The notes: generated by a model from the letters alone, not told the origin. Positions 43,859 through 54,300 are shown, counted from the stretch's first letter. The stretch: DNA of 64,000 bases from CBFHSD01 sp965658375 (GCA_965658375.1 CBFHSD010000005.1:24764-88763), one strand, 5' to 3'. Translations and numbers: made by a program.

Positions 43859-44650
43859 TTAGCTCAACATGCTATCTAGCTTTTCTTTCTCTTCTTTTGC
43901 AAGATCTTCATCCACTAGAATTCTTCCGCTGTGCTCATCAACAATGATTTTCTTACGAGCACCAATGTCAAGAATACGCTGTGGCGGAATTTGAATGAAT
44001 GACCCACCCGCAGACTCTCTCTCTACAGGCACCACAGCTAAGCCGTTGATTACTCTGTTTCTAATTCTTGAATAAGCAGCAAGTAGGCGCTCTTCAATCA
44101 TTTGAGAAGCCTCACCAGAAGCTTTGATCAATTTCTTTTCGTCTTTCTCTGTTTCAGAAACAATGCTATCCAATTCAGCTTTCTTAGAAGATAAATCTTC
44201 TGTTCTGTCTTTAGAATCGTTTTTCGCTTGATCTAAAATCTCGCTTTTGCCTTCAATCTTAGCTTTCGCTTCTTTGATTCTTTTCTCAGACAATTGAATC
44301 TCCAATTCTTGGAACTCAATCTCCTTATTGATAGAATCATACTCGCGATTATTTCTAACGTTCTTTTGCTGCTCTTTATACTTCGCAATCAGCGTTTCAG
44401 AATCTTTAATTTGATTCTTCTTGTCAGAAATAGATTCTTCAAGGGTTTTGATGTCCCCTTCAATTTTCTCTATTCTGGTATTTAAGCCTGCAAGCTCATC
44501 TTCTAAATCTTGAATCTGAAGTGGCAATTCACCTCTTATAGTTCTTAATTTATCTATTTCAGAATCGATCAATTGAAGACGATACAGCGCACGAAGCTTT
44601 TCTTCTACGCTTAGCATCTTTGGATCAATTTCCTTTGTTTTCTTAGCCAT
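43859..44650 (-). CDS. C4 zinc-ribbon family coiled-coil protein lacking all four zinc cysteines
   Basis: The 263-aa protein has a long antiparallel coiled coil (about 15-200) and the C-terminal block NGLAVVPVERESAGGSF then IPPQRILDIGARKKI, VDEHSGRILVDEDL. In the family the two CxxC pairs fall exactly at Ala214/Ser217 and Asp238/Ser241. All four are replaced here while surrounding residues are conserved, so the fold seems kept without zinc. Family members resemble CdsZ-type proteins associated with ribosome or nucleic-acid functions; the role is not settled. It starts 9 bases after nif3 on the same strand. Confidence 0.87.
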   Translation of the reverse strand: MAKKTKEIDPKMLSVEEKLRALYRLQLIDSEIDKLRTIRGELPLQIQDLEDELAGLNTRIEKIEGDIKTLEESISDKKNQIKDSETLIAKYKEQQKNVRNNREYDSINKEIEFQELEIQLSEKRIKEAKAKIEGKSEILDQAKNDSKDRTEDLSSKKAELDSIVSETEKDEKKLIKASGEASQMIEERLLAAYSRIRNRVINGLAVVPVERESAGGSFIQIPPQRILDIGARKKIIVDEHSGRILVDEDLAKEEKEKLDSMLS

Positions 44651-44659
44651 AAAACTGAT

Positions 44660-45754
44660 TTACAGATAATTAATTGGATTTGTATTCACCTCTGTTAAAA
44701 GGACTGCAAATGTAGCAAAATTTTGCTTAAGCTTAACGGCTATGAGCTCTGTAGTAAACTGTTCACTCTCAAAATGACCGATGTCTGCAATTTGGATTTT
44801 ACCATTCGCGTCAAAGAACTGATGGTACTTGAAATCTCCAGTGATAAAAACATCGGCATTCTGGCCAATAGCATCGTTGAGTAAAAAACTTCCTGAGCCT
44901 CCACAAATGGCTATGCGTTTCACTTTTTCTTTTGGCGATTTGGTATAGCGAATGCTTCCAACATTCATTTTCTCTTTTAGTGCACTCAAAAACGTTCTCC
45001 AAGGCAGCTCTTCTTCGAGTTCACCAATCATTCCCGCTCCTACTGAATGATCTCTATTTTCAAGACTCACCCAATCGTAAGCAGGTGTTTCATAAGGGTG
45101 GGTCGCAATCAAAGCCTTTTCTACTTGGCTTTTTACCCTTGCGGGAACCACAAACTCTAACCTGGCTTCTGATTCATGGTGAACTTGATTTACTTCACCT
45201 ACAAAAGGGTTCGCACCTTCCAGTGCTCTAAAAGTTCCTGAACCTTGTGTGAAATAGCTGCATGAATCATAGGTACTTATTTTTCCTGCACCAGTCTGCC
45301 AACATGCTTCTTGCACTTTTTCCATATGCTCCACCGGTACAAAAACGGTCAGCTTTTTTAGCTCTCCTTTTTTCGGCTGCAGTATATTCCTTTTTCGAAG
45401 TCCAATTTTATCGGCAATCATATGGTTCACACCATCAGAAACATGGTCTAGGTTGGTGTGTATGGCATAAATGGCTATGTCGTGTTTTATCGCCTTAATT
45501 ACAGTGCGCTGAATGTAATCGGCACCTGTGAATTGTTTTAAGCCAGAAAAAACAATGGGATGGTGCGCCACAATTAGGTTACACCCTTTTTCAATAGCCT
45601 CGTCAACCACCTCTTCCACAGAATCTAAGCACACAAGCACAGCACTCACTTCAGCAGCTTTATCTCCCACTATTAATCCACTGTTATCATAAGACTCTTG
45701 TAAAGACCTTGGCGCCCACTGTTCTAGGCAATGGATTACTTCTGCAATTTTCAT
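44660..45754 (-). CDS. Nif3-like dinuclear metal-centre protein (YqfO type)
   Basis: The 364-aa protein has the two-part Nif3 domain: YDNSGLIVGD and LIVAHHPIVFSGLK with AIHTNLDHV at the N-terminus, and ICGGSGSFL, VFITGDFKYHQFFDA and DIGHFESEQF at the C-terminus. His and Glu residues form the metal site. Between them (about 128-235) is the CutA/PII-like insertion seen in YqfO-type members. It is a conserved protein assigned as GTP cyclohydrolase I type 2-like with no firm function. Upstream on the minus strand is TATTTTCG (45772-45779), a variant -7 box. Confidence 0.92.
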   Translation of the reverse strand: MKIAEVIHCLEQWAPRSLQESYDNSGLIVGDKAAEVSAVLVCLDSVEEVVDEAIEKGCNLIVAHHPIVFSGLKQFTGADYIQRTVIKAIKHDIAIYAIHTNLDHVSDGVNHMIADKIGLRKRNILQPKKGELKKLTVFVPVEHMEKVQEACWQTGAGKISTYDSCSYFTQGSGTFRALEGANPFVGEVNQVHHESEARLEFVVPARVKSQVEKALIATHPYETPAYDWVSLENRDHSVGAGMIGELEEELPWRTFLSALKEKMNVGSIRYTKSPKEKVKRIAICGGSGSFLLNDAIGQNADVFITGDFKYHQFFDANGKIQIADIGHFESEQFTTELIAVKLKQNFATFAVLLTEVNTNPINYL

Positions 45755-45771
45755 GGCTATTTAATTTTAAA

Positions 45772-45779
45772 CGAAAATA
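45772..45779 (-). promoter_or_regulatory. Putative -7 box TATTTTCG of nif3
   Basis: On the minus strand, one mismatch to TAnnTTTG, 17 bases before the ATG at 45754. Confidence 0.3.
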
Positions 45780-45831
45780 GGTGTCTGTTCAATTAAATGC
45801 CTCTCAAAGCAAAAACAAATTCAGAACAATG

Positions 45832-45839
45832 TACTTTTG
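45832..45839 (+). promoter_or_regulatory. -7 promoter box TACTTTTG of lpxK
   Basis: Exact TAnnTTTG match 5 bases before ATG 45845. It lies inside the longer frame from 45797 and so fixes the start. Confidence 0.65.
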
Positions 45840-45844
45840 GAGCC

Positions 45845-46882
45845 ATGCAAAAATTGAGGCTATTGCTGTATCCATTTTCGGTGTTGTATGGTTGTATTAC
45901 AGCCATGCGCAACGTGGGTTTCAACAAAGGCCTTCTTTCTTCCGAAACATTCAAAACTCCGGTAATAGCATTCGGTAATTTAAACACGGGGGGAACCGGT
46001 AAAACGCCACATTCAGCATTTTTACTTTCTCAACTTCAAGGCTTGAAAACTGCTTTAGTGAGCAGGGGGTATGGAAGAAATACCAAAGGACTTTTTCCAG
46101 TAGAATTAAATAGTTCTCCCGAAAATGTGGGAGATGAACCTCTGATGCTAAAAATCAATAGCCCTTCTACAGAAGTATTGGTTTGCGAAAAAAGAGCAAT
46201 CGCCATCCAACATTTGGAAGAGCATTCTCAACCAGATGTGATTGTGCTAGACGATGCATTTCAGCATAGATACGTCAAGGCGAATAAAACTATTTTACTC
46301 ACTGTTTTCAATGACCTATTTGTGGATGACCGTGTTTTGCCCGCTGGCAATTTGAGAGAACCAAAAAGTGGTGCCAAACGAGCAGATTTAATCATTGTGA
46401 GTAAATCTCCAAAAAACCTCAACTCCGAAAAGAAAGAAGAGATAAAACGAAAAATCTCTTCATATTCTAAAGCTCCTGTGCTTTTCAGCTCCATCGCTTA
46501 CGCTCCATTAAAGTACTTAAGCAACGAGCTAAAAAACCCTTTTAAAGATTGCATTGCATTGACTGGAATAGCCAACGCATCGTCATTCATTCAACATTTA
46601 CAGACGCAATACAAGGTGGTAAAGCACTATGAATATGCAGACCACCATACATATAGCTCAGACGAACTTGAAAAAATCGCAAAGCAGAGCAAAGCATTAA
46701 ATATGCCCATCATCACTACAGAGAAAGACGTGATACGAATTCCTCAAAAACTACGAGATGAAATTTTCAGTCAGTGCACCATGGCTTACATTCCAATAAG
46801 CATTGAAATGGATCAAGAATGTCTTACGCTATTCAACTCTCAAATCATAGACTATGTTAGAGCAACTCACCAAAACCACTGA
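45845..46882 (+). CDS. lpxK: Tetraacyldisaccharide 4'-kinase (lipid A)
   Basis: From ATG 45845 the protein has 345 aa. MQKLRLLLYPFSVLYG gives the short N-terminal membrane helix typical of LpxK. The P-loop GNLNTGGTGKTP, SRGYGRNTKG, VGDEPLML and DDAFQHR follow. It phosphorylates the lipid A disaccharide at the inner membrane. Starting at 45797 would add 16 residues outside family length and cover the promoter box. The next gene begins 29 bases before its end. Confidence 0.94.
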   Translation: MQKLRLLLYPFSVLYGCITAMRNVGFNKGLLSSETFKTPVIAFGNLNTGGTGKTPHSAFLLSQLQGLKTALVSRGYGRNTKGLFPVELNSSPENVGDEPLMLKINSPSTEVLVCEKRAIAIQHLEEHSQPDVIVLDDAFQHRYVKANKTILLTVFNDLFVDDRVLPAGNLREPKSGAKRADLIIVSKSPKNLNSEKKEEIKRKISSYSKAPVLFSSIAYAPLKYLSNELKNPFKDCIALTGIANASSFIQHLQTQYKVVKHYEYADHHTYSSDELEKIAKQSKALNMPIITTEKDVIRIPQKLRDEIFSQCTMAYIPISIEMDQECLTLFNSQIIDYVRATHQNH

Positions 46883-47669
46883 ATATTTAAATTCCATCAC
46901 CAATAATTTTACTCCAGATGTTGGGGTAATTTTGGGCTCGGGTTTAGGTAAACTCAGTGACCACATTTCTGTGCAGTATGCTGTTGCTTATGAAGATATC
47001 CCTCATTTTCCAGTGAGCACTGTAGAGGGCCACAAAGGGCAATTGCTTTTTGGAACCTTAGGAGGAAAGAATGTGGTTGTCATGCAAGGAAGATTCCACT
47101 TCTATGAAGGTTACACCATGCAAGAATTAGCCTTCCCCATTCGCACATTAAAATTTTTAGGCATTCAACAGCTCATTGTTTCCAATGCTGCAGGAGGCAT
47201 GAACCCGGCATTTGAAATTGGTGATATTATGCTCATCAACGACCACATCAACTGCTTTCCAGACAATCCGCTTATGGGCCCTAACAACGAGGCCTTTGGC
47301 CCACGTTTTCCAGACATGAGTCAAGTGTACAGTAAAAAACTTATTCGAAAAGCACATGAAATTGGCAACACCCTTGGGCTCACTTTGCATGAAGGTGTAT
47401 ATGTAGGAGTCTCTGGACCCTGTTTTGAAACACCAGCAGAATACAAGTACTTTCGGGTTATTGGAGGAGATGCTGTTGGTATGAGCACTGTTCCAGAGAT
47501 CATCGTTGCCCACCACATGGGCATTGAGTGTTTTGGAGTGTCTGTCATCACCGATTTAGGAATTGAAGGACAGGTTCACGAAGTGTCCCATGCTTTGGTG
47601 CAGGAACAAGCAGAACGCCAAACCGATAAAATGAGCAATTTAGTTAAGCAACTCATTGCCGCACAATAG
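46854..47669 (+). CDS. Purine nucleoside phosphorylase (trimeric type)
   Basis: The 271-aa protein matches family 2 (trimeric, high-molecular-specificity) PNPs: LGSGLGKLSD (phosphate site), EGHKGQLLFG, QGRFHFYEGY, SNAAGGMNP, GPCFETPAEY and MSTVPEIIVA. It splits guanosine and inosine into base and ribose-1-phosphate in the cytoplasm. The ATG lies 29 bases inside lpxK in another frame. No later start fits the family's N-terminus, so expression is coupled to lpxK. Confidence 0.93.
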   Translation: MLEQLTKTTEYLNSITNNFTPDVGVILGSGLGKLSDHISVQYAVAYEDIPHFPVSTVEGHKGQLLFGTLGGKNVVVMQGRFHFYEGYTMQELAFPIRTLKFLGIQQLIVSNAAGGMNPAFEIGDIMLINDHINCFPDNPLMGPNNEAFGPRFPDMSQVYSKKLIRKAHEIGNTLGLTLHEGVYVGVSGPCFETPAEYKYFRVIGGDAVGMSTVPEIIVAHHMGIECFGVSVITDLGIEGQVHEVSHALVQEQAERQTDKMSNLVKQLIAAQ

Positions 47670-47670
47670 T

Positions 47671-47678
47671 TAATTTCG
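47671..47678 (+). promoter_or_regulatory. Putative -7 box TAATTTCG of gatB
   Basis: One mismatch to TAnnTTTG, 20 bases before the GTG start of gatB. Confidence 0.3.
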
Positions 47679-47698
47679 CATACAATTAAAGGGATACA

Positions 47699-49153
47699 GT
47701 GAGTACAGTTTACGATAAATACGAAGCGGTAATTGGGCTAGAAGTCCATGCGCAATTGAATACCAAATCAAAAGCATTTTCATCAGACAAAAATGAATAT
47801 GGAGAGTTGCCAAATCATTTGGTAAGTGCCATTTCATTGGGTCATCCGGGAACCCTTCCTAGATTAAATCAAAGAAGTGCAGAATTTGCCGTTGCCCTTG
47901 GAATAGCTTGTAAATGTGACATACGTAACTACAATAAGTTTGCGCGCAAGAACTACTTCTACGCAGATTTACCCAAGGGATATCAAATTACCCAATTTGA
48001 TACACCCATCTGTACCAATGGCTTTGTGCCCATCAAATTAAGCGATGGCACTGAGAAAAACATCGGTCTTACTCGAATTCACATGGAGGAAGACACTGGA
48101 AAAAGTATTCACGATCAAGACCCTTTCAACACACTTCTTGATTTTAACAGAGCCGGGGTTCCATTGATAGAAATAGTAACAGAACCAGACTTGCGCAGTG
48201 ATGAAGACGCTTATCAGTTTCTTATTGAAATCAGAAAACTCGTACGCTATTTAGAGATTTGCGATGGCAATATGGAAGAAGGCTCTATGCGTTGTGATGC
48301 AAATGTTTCTGTGCGCATAAAAGGGGTTGAAGCTTTTGGACAAAAGGTAGAGGTAAAAAACATGAACTCTATCCGGAACGTACAACGTGCTATTCAGTAT
48401 GAAATCAAAAGGCACATTGATATCATAGAAGCTGGTGAACGCGTTGCTCAAGACACAAGAACATTTAATGCTGTTGATGGATCTACCACAAGCATGAGAA
48501 GCAAAGAAGCAGCAAATGATTACCGTTATTTTACAGAGCCCGACCTACAGCCTTTAATGGTTACCACCGAACAAATCAAAGAAATCAAAGACAGCCTTCC
48601 TCCTATTCCAAGAGAGTTATTCTTGAAATATACAAAAGAGCTTGGTCTGTCTGACTACGATGCATTAGTGCTTACAGAGAGTAAAGAACTCGCTTTGTTT
48701 TACGAGGATGTTTTGAAGCACACCTCCAATGCGAAATCAGCAGCAAATTGGGTAATGATAGACGTGAAATCTTTCTTAAATGAAAATGCGTTGCACATCT
48801 CTGAGTTCCCATTAAATGCAAAACACATTGCAGAAATCATCTCAATAATTGATGAAGGTAAGCTGAGTAATTCGGCAGCTAAGCAAAGGTTATTTCCAGC
48901 CTTATGCCAGTCACCATCTGACCCATTGAGCTTGGCTACATCACTTGACCTTATTCAAGAAAGTGATAATGATTCACTTGAAGTGTGGATCAATGAAGTG
49001 ATTGCGAACAACCCCGATGAAGTGAAACGTTTTCAGGCTGGAGAGAAGAAACTCACTGGCTTCTTCATGGGACAATTGATGAAAGTCTCTAAAGGCAAGG
49101 CCGATCCTAAAAAGTCAAACAAGCTTCTTCGTGAACTCTTAGAAAAAGCATAA
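47699..49153 (+). CDS. gatB: Asp-tRNA(Asn)/Glu-tRNA(Gln) amidotransferase subunit B
   Basis: The 484-aa protein starts with GTG: STVYDKYEAVIGLEVHAQLN is the standard GatB N-terminus and no ATG is available before it. FARKNYFYADLPKGYQITQF, MEEDTGKS, IEIVTEPDL and MRCDANVSVR are family signatures; the C-terminal tRNA-binding YqeY-like domain ends the protein. With GatA and GatC it amidates misacylated tRNA. GatA and GatC are not in this window. The TlpA-like gene starts 2 bases after its stop. Confidence 0.96.
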   Translation: MSTVYDKYEAVIGLEVHAQLNTKSKAFSSDKNEYGELPNHLVSAISLGHPGTLPRLNQRSAEFAVALGIACKCDIRNYNKFARKNYFYADLPKGYQITQFDTPICTNGFVPIKLSDGTEKNIGLTRIHMEEDTGKSIHDQDPFNTLLDFNRAGVPLIEIVTEPDLRSDEDAYQFLIEIRKLVRYLEICDGNMEEGSMRCDANVSVRIKGVEAFGQKVEVKNMNSIRNVQRAIQYEIKRHIDIIEAGERVAQDTRTFNAVDGSTTSMRSKEAANDYRYFTEPDLQPLMVTTEQIKEIKDSLPPIPRELFLKYTKELGLSDYDALVLTESKELALFYEDVLKHTSNAKSAANWVMIDVKSFLNENALHISEFPLNAKHIAEIISIIDEGKLSNSAAKQRLFPALCQSPSDPLSLATSLDLIQESDNDSLEVWINEVIANNPDEVKRFQAGEKKLTGFFMGQLMKVSKGKADPKKSNKLLRELLEKA

Positions 49154-49155
49154 TC

Positions 49156-50292
49156 ATGCGTACTTTATATTTTACCATCTTTATTACCATTTTCATTGCA
49201 AGTTTCCAATCTTGCACAACTGATGCTGGAAACACGAGTATTGAATTGCAAATGCCAGATGCTCCTACTCAGATGATATACCTTCAAGAATGGACGAAAT
49301 CTGGGTACTTGACTGTTGATTCTGCCATTTTAGAAGATGGGCAAATGCTCATGAAAGCAGAACTATCAGGCAAAAACTTTTATAAATTAGATATTGACTA
49401 CGATAAGCAAATCAGCCTCATTCTAGAAAGTGGCGATCAAATTTCTGTTCAAGGCAGTTTTGAAAATCCTGAAGCTAGCTATACCGTTACCAACAATCCA
49501 GAGTCTGAACATTTAAGATTGGTACTCCAGGCACAATATGCTTTTGTTGTGAGCCAAGACTCACTTCAACAACAAAAAAACTATTTCCAATCGGTAGGAG
49601 ATGGAGGCAATCTTTATTTAGCACACATTGAAGGCAAAGAGCTAGAAGAGCACTATAAAGAAAGATTGAGTCAATTGATTAATGGCAACCCTTCTTCCTT
49701 GGCGAATGCAGCTGCTTTGAACGACTTGAATATAAGCACAGATTTAGCAACTTTTCAAAAAGTGAGAGACAGTTACAAAACGAGTATCCCAGAATCTGAG
49801 TTTTACAAAAATCTTAATTTACGTGTTAGTGCATTCGAAAGAACCGCCATAGGCGCTCTTGCCCCAGAAATCACCCTTCCGAATCCATCTGGTGAGATGA
49901 TTTCACTGACTAGTTTAAAAGGGAAGTATGTACTGCTGGACTTTTGGGCAGCATGGTGCAGACCTTGCCGTATGGAAAACCCAAATGTGGTAGAAATGTA
50001 CAACCTATACAATGAGAAGGGATTTGAAGTGTTTAGTGTTTCTTTAGATGGCACAGATCGACAAGGAGCAAATGCAAAACAGCTGTGGTTACAAGCCATT
50101 ACGCAAGACAAGCTGGCATGGTCATATCATGTGAGTGATCTCAGCGGCTGGAATTCAAATGTTGTTCAAACTTATCAAGTAGAAGCAATTCCTTTTTCTC
50201 TTTTACTTGATCCAGAAGGGAAAATTATCGCTAAAAATTTGAGAGGTCCCGAGTTGAAAAATGAACTCGCTACCATTTTTAATGCCCTTTAA
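49156..50292 (+). CDS. TlpA-like thioredoxin-domain lipoprotein with DUF4369-type N-terminus
   Basis: The 378-aa protein has lipobox SFQSC (Cys20). Its N-terminal beta-rich domain (about 25-130, IELQMPDAPTQMIYLQEW) is like DUF4369, and a helical linker follows. The C-terminal thioredoxin domain has LLDFWAAWCRPCRMENP (Cys268 and Cys271) and the cis-Pro loop VEAIPFSLL. Such proteins reduce disulfides in the periplasm, for cytochrome maturation or general repair. It overlaps the converging gapdh stop by 3 bases. Confidence 0.9.
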   Translation: MRTLYFTIFITIFIASFQSCTTDAGNTSIELQMPDAPTQMIYLQEWTKSGYLTVDSAILEDGQMLMKAELSGKNFYKLDIDYDKQISLILESGDQISVQGSFENPEASYTVTNNPESEHLRLVLQAQYAFVVSQDSLQQQKNYFQSVGDGGNLYLAHIEGKELEEHYKERLSQLINGNPSSLANAAALNDLNISTDLATFQKVRDSYKTSIPESEFYKNLNLRVSAFERTAIGALAPEITLPNPSGEMISLTSLKGKYVLLDFWAAWCRPCRMENPNVVEMYNLYNEKGFEVFSVSLDGTDRQGANAKQLWLQAITQDKLAWSYHVSDLSGWNSNVVQTYQVEAIPFSLLLDPEGKIIAKNLRGPELKNELATIFNAL

Positions 50293-51284
50293 CGGTTTTC
50301 GTTGAACCACCTCAAGGCAACATCAGCTAACCTATTGGAATAGCCCATTTCGTTATCATACCAACCTACTATTTTCACCATGTTTCCTACAACGGAGGTA
50401 AGCAACGAATCGTAGATGCACGAATGGGTATTCCCAATAATATCACTCGATACCAAAGGAATTTCTAGATACTGAAGAACTCCCGACAAGCTTTCTTCAC
50501 TGGCTTTTTTGAATGCCGCATTCACTTCTTCAATATTGAGACTTTCCTTCACAATAAAAGTCATATCGGTAAGTGAGCCATCTGGAACTGGCACACGAAT
50601 GCCACACCCTCCAATACGCCCTTCTAGGTGAGGGAATACTTTGGTAATTGCCTTTGCCGCACCTGTAGTGGTTGGAACAATAGACAATGCCGCTGCTCGA
50701 GCTCTTCTTAAATCTTGATGCGGAGAATCTTGCAAACGTTGATCAGTAGTATAAGAATGCACCGTAGTGATGTAAGCTGCATCAATTGTTGCAATGGACT
50801 CAAGCACCTTCACAAGAGGAGCGGCTGAATTTGTAGTACAACTGGCATTCGAAAGTACATCCACTGTCCAATCAATATCTAAATCATTTATTCCATAGCA
50901 AACTGACTGGATCAAATCATCTGCTGGTGGCGCTGAAACAAGAACCTTAGATGCTCCATTTTCCATGTGCACACCTGCTGTTTCGAGCGTCTTAAACTTC
51001 CCCGTACTTTCCAATACTAAATCTACCCCTTCCCAATGCAACTCAGTAGGCTCAGATACTTGCGTATAAGCTACTTTAAAACCATCTATATGTATTTTTC
51101 CATCTAGCGCATTCACAACGCCTGGAAACGCCCTATGAACTGAATCATAAGCAAATAGGTGAGCTGCAGTATTAACATCCATCAAATCATTGATTGCCAC
51201 AACTTGGAGCTCCGGTATTGCCTGGCTCACCCTCAGGAATGCTCTTCCTATTCTTCCAAATCCGTTGATTCCTATTCTTACCAT
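50289..51284 (-). CDS. Glyceraldehyde-3-phosphate dehydrogenase (type I)
   Basis: The 331-aa enzyme starts MVRIGINGFGRIGRAFLR. Asp33 points to NAD specificity. Catalytic Cys149 lies in SNASCTTNS and His176 in VHSYT. PTTTGAAKA, RVPVPDGS and WYDNEMGYS complete the signature. The common second Cys of the CTTNC motif is Ser153, a tolerated change. It catalyses the glycolytic/gluconeogenic oxidation of glyceraldehyde-3-phosphate. A terminator separates it from the upstream secreted-protein gene. It may be one of several paralogs. Confidence 0.95.
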   Translation of the reverse strand: MVRIGINGFGRIGRAFLRVSQAIPELQVVAINDLMDVNTAAHLFAYDSVHRAFPGVVNALDGKIHIDGFKVAYTQVSEPTELHWEGVDLVLESTGKFKTLETAGVHMENGASKVLVSAPPADDLIQSVCYGINDLDIDWTVDVLSNASCTTNSAAPLVKVLESIATIDAAYITTVHSYTTDQRLQDSPHQDLRRARAAALSIVPTTTGAAKAITKVFPHLEGRIGGCGIRVPVPDGSLTDMTFIVKESLNIEEVNAAFKKASEESLSGVLQYLEIPLVSSDIIGNTHSCIYDSLLTSVVGNMVKIVGWYDNEMGYSNRLADVALRWFNENR

Positions 51285-51291
51285 AATGCAT

Positions 51292-51323
51292 AAAAAAAGC
51301 CTCTACAAAGAGAGGCTTTTTTT
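51292..51323 (-). terminator. Intrinsic terminator of the BNR protein gene
   Basis: A-tract, GCCTCT / AGAGGC stem with 6-base loop, T-tract on both strands; lies just after the minus-strand gene ending at 51345 and just before gapdh. Confidence 0.85.
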
Positions 51324-51344
51324 GAATATAAATTTTCGAAAGTC

Positions 51345-54300
51345 TTACATGTTTGTAAAACGAACTGTTCCTTTTACTGTTTCACCAGAGAGTTGAATGA
51401 TGTAAACACCACCATCCAATTCACCACCGTTGATTTGTACTCTATTCGTACCAGCACTCAAGGAAACTCTATCCGTTCTCACCAATTGACCACTCACATT
51501 GTAAATGTTTATTTGAGCCAATTGCGCTTTGTTCGCTTCAACTTCCAGTTTAGCCAATCCTTGAACTGGATTTGGGTAAAGCTTCATTTCTGTTACTTCA
51601 GCACTTTCAAAATCTGGAGTTTCGATTGAATTCACAAAAGAACCAGATTTCCAAATTCCCATTCCGTAAGTTCCTATGTACACCACTTCATGATTCGTTG
51701 CTTCATTCCAAGGCAGTCTTTGTTGACTTACTGTAAATGAAGGAACTCCAGGAATTGTAGCAGACTGTTCCCAAACAGCATTTGCACCTGCTGAAATGTC
51801 ATCACAAATCCAAACCCCTTGATCTGTTCCAAGAATTACACGACCCGGTTGAGTCATTTCGTATTCTACATCATAACATGGTATGCCAGGTAAGTTACCC
51901 GTAACATCTACAGAATTCACCATTCCTTGGTTTTGAGCTGAAAGCGCATTGCTAATTTCAACAACCTTAGTTCCTGATCCATAACCATCAAAAGTTAAGA
52001 TTAACCTTTCAGGATCGTTTGGATGAAAGCTCATCCCTCCTGCGCCAGTTGAACCATCATAGAGCAAGGTAACCTCTGCATTTGGCAAATCGTCTACAGT
52101 GTAAACGTCATTCAATCCAGAGAAGCGGTACAACCTTCCAGAGGAAGTTGTTACAAACATATTGTCTCCATCTTCCGTAAAGAGATAATGATATGCTAAG
52201 CCAGTAATTGTATGAGGCGAATTGCCTCCCGCCAAGTTGAACCAAGTACCCAAAATCACCGTGTCATCTTTCGCTGCATAACGCGTCATAGCAATAGTAC
52301 TGCTATTTAAGCCCGTTACAAGAATTGACTGCACCGGATCCTGAATATTCACTTTCTCACCAGCATTTAGGTCATTCGGTAAAGTATACGTGAATGGATA
52401 AAGTCTTGTATTACTGAATAAAGTAAGCTCTTCTCCTGCATCGTATTCTAATACAATGCTTGCTTTGATATCCGCATCCAATACTGGGGCAAATGGGAAG
52501 GTCAAATCATAGTTTCCAGTCACGTAATCAATTGAACCTATTGAATCTTGATTTTGAGAATCTCTAACAATTCCATCTCCATCAAAATCATCTGCTGCAT
52601 AGGAACCAATTGTCGTTGAAAAAGTTGCCACTACAAAGCTACCCGCATCCGAATCTGGATTGGCAACAGTTTGTGGTTTCGTAATGCTACCAGTAAAACG
52701 TACTGTTGCATCATTCCCTTTTGCCAATATGGTTTCGATGGTATCTGCACCAAAAACTACAGAATCTTTTGAAGTGTAATCTGTTGTACTCTCCCAATAA
52801 CCAAGTGTTGTCCAAAATGGACCTCCACCTCGATTTCTAATAGCGCCTGGAGTTCCATCCTCACCTACGATTGCAATGGTTCCATAATAGCTTGTTACAA
52901 ATAAAGATTGAGCCACAGCCGAATATTCAGCATCATATCCATCGCCACCAAAAATTTCAATTCCATCTCCAGCTGAACCAGGATTGTTCACATCAATTAA
53001 ATGAGTTCCATTATCCTGTGTACCTCCAAAAACTCTTCCATCAGGTAAGAAACCGATGTTGTAATACTGAGTCGTGTTATAGTTTCTGTTGTTATCTGTC
53101 CAGAATACAAGAGATTCTTTCGCATTTACAGATTTCCCAACACCACCATCTGAAGTCACATACACTGTGTTCCCATCGTTTGGATCAAACTTGAAAAAGT
53201 GCTTATCAGAGTGCACATAGAATGGGTAGCTAGAGAAGTTTTCTGCTACTCTAGACCAAGAACCTGAAACTCTCCAAGTTTCTACACCACCAATTAAAAA
53301 GCTTTCTGGATCATCTGGATATACTTCTAGAGCAAGATCATAAAACCCTTGACCGTTATCTCCAAAGAGTAAGAAAGTAGAATCAATTGCTTGAGAAGGT
53401 GGAGCAGGAACTAAATCTGCAAAGGAGTTCCCTGCATCATCACTTTCATATACTCCTCTCAACTGACCTCCATTTGCTACTTGTACTACGTACACTTTAG
53501 ACTGTTCACTATCGCAAAAATCAATATCAATACGTTGTGCGTTCTCAGGAATTCCTGCATCGATGCTCTTCTTAACGTAAGAACAGTCTTGCGTTCCGTT
53601 ATCTGAGATGAAAAGTGTTCCATTGTGTCCAACCAAAACTCTACCATTATCCATGATCTCAATATCATCAATAAAATTAGTTCCAGGGATGTTACATGAA
53701 GGATAATCAATTTTTAAAGGGTTGTTCCATGTTTGACCACCATCAGTAGAAACGCGAAGTCCTTTATTCGTTCCCGCGTAAATTTCTTGAGCATTATTCG
53801 GGTTCACGCGAATTCTATTTATCGCTACCCATTCCAAACCTGGTTCGTATGCACTAGGAATAGTCGAAGGGATTGCAGTAAAGTTTTCTCCATCAGTTGA
53901 CTTAAAAATCCCTCCACCAGGATAAGCTCCCTGTGCAAAACCATAACGCCCAACACCTGAGGCATCAAAAGAACATCCAGTACCTACATAAATGGTCCCG
54001 TCAGGTCCTTGTTCAATAGATGAAATGGCCATATTCTGGAAACCGCCCCATATTCTTTCCCAAGTACCACCTGCATTTGTTGATTTGAAAAGACCTCCAG
54101 AAACACCGCCTGTGTACAGGATGTTCGAATTGTCTTTATCTATTATCAATGCACGGGTTCTACCACCGATATTGTTTGGTCCAACTACTTCAAACTCCAT
54201 ACTGGTGTTTGTTGTTTTGTTAAGACCGACCATTTCCTGAATTTCTTCTTGGCGCTGCACCAAAAGCTCCGGTTTAAAAACCCCATCGTTATCCGCCCTT

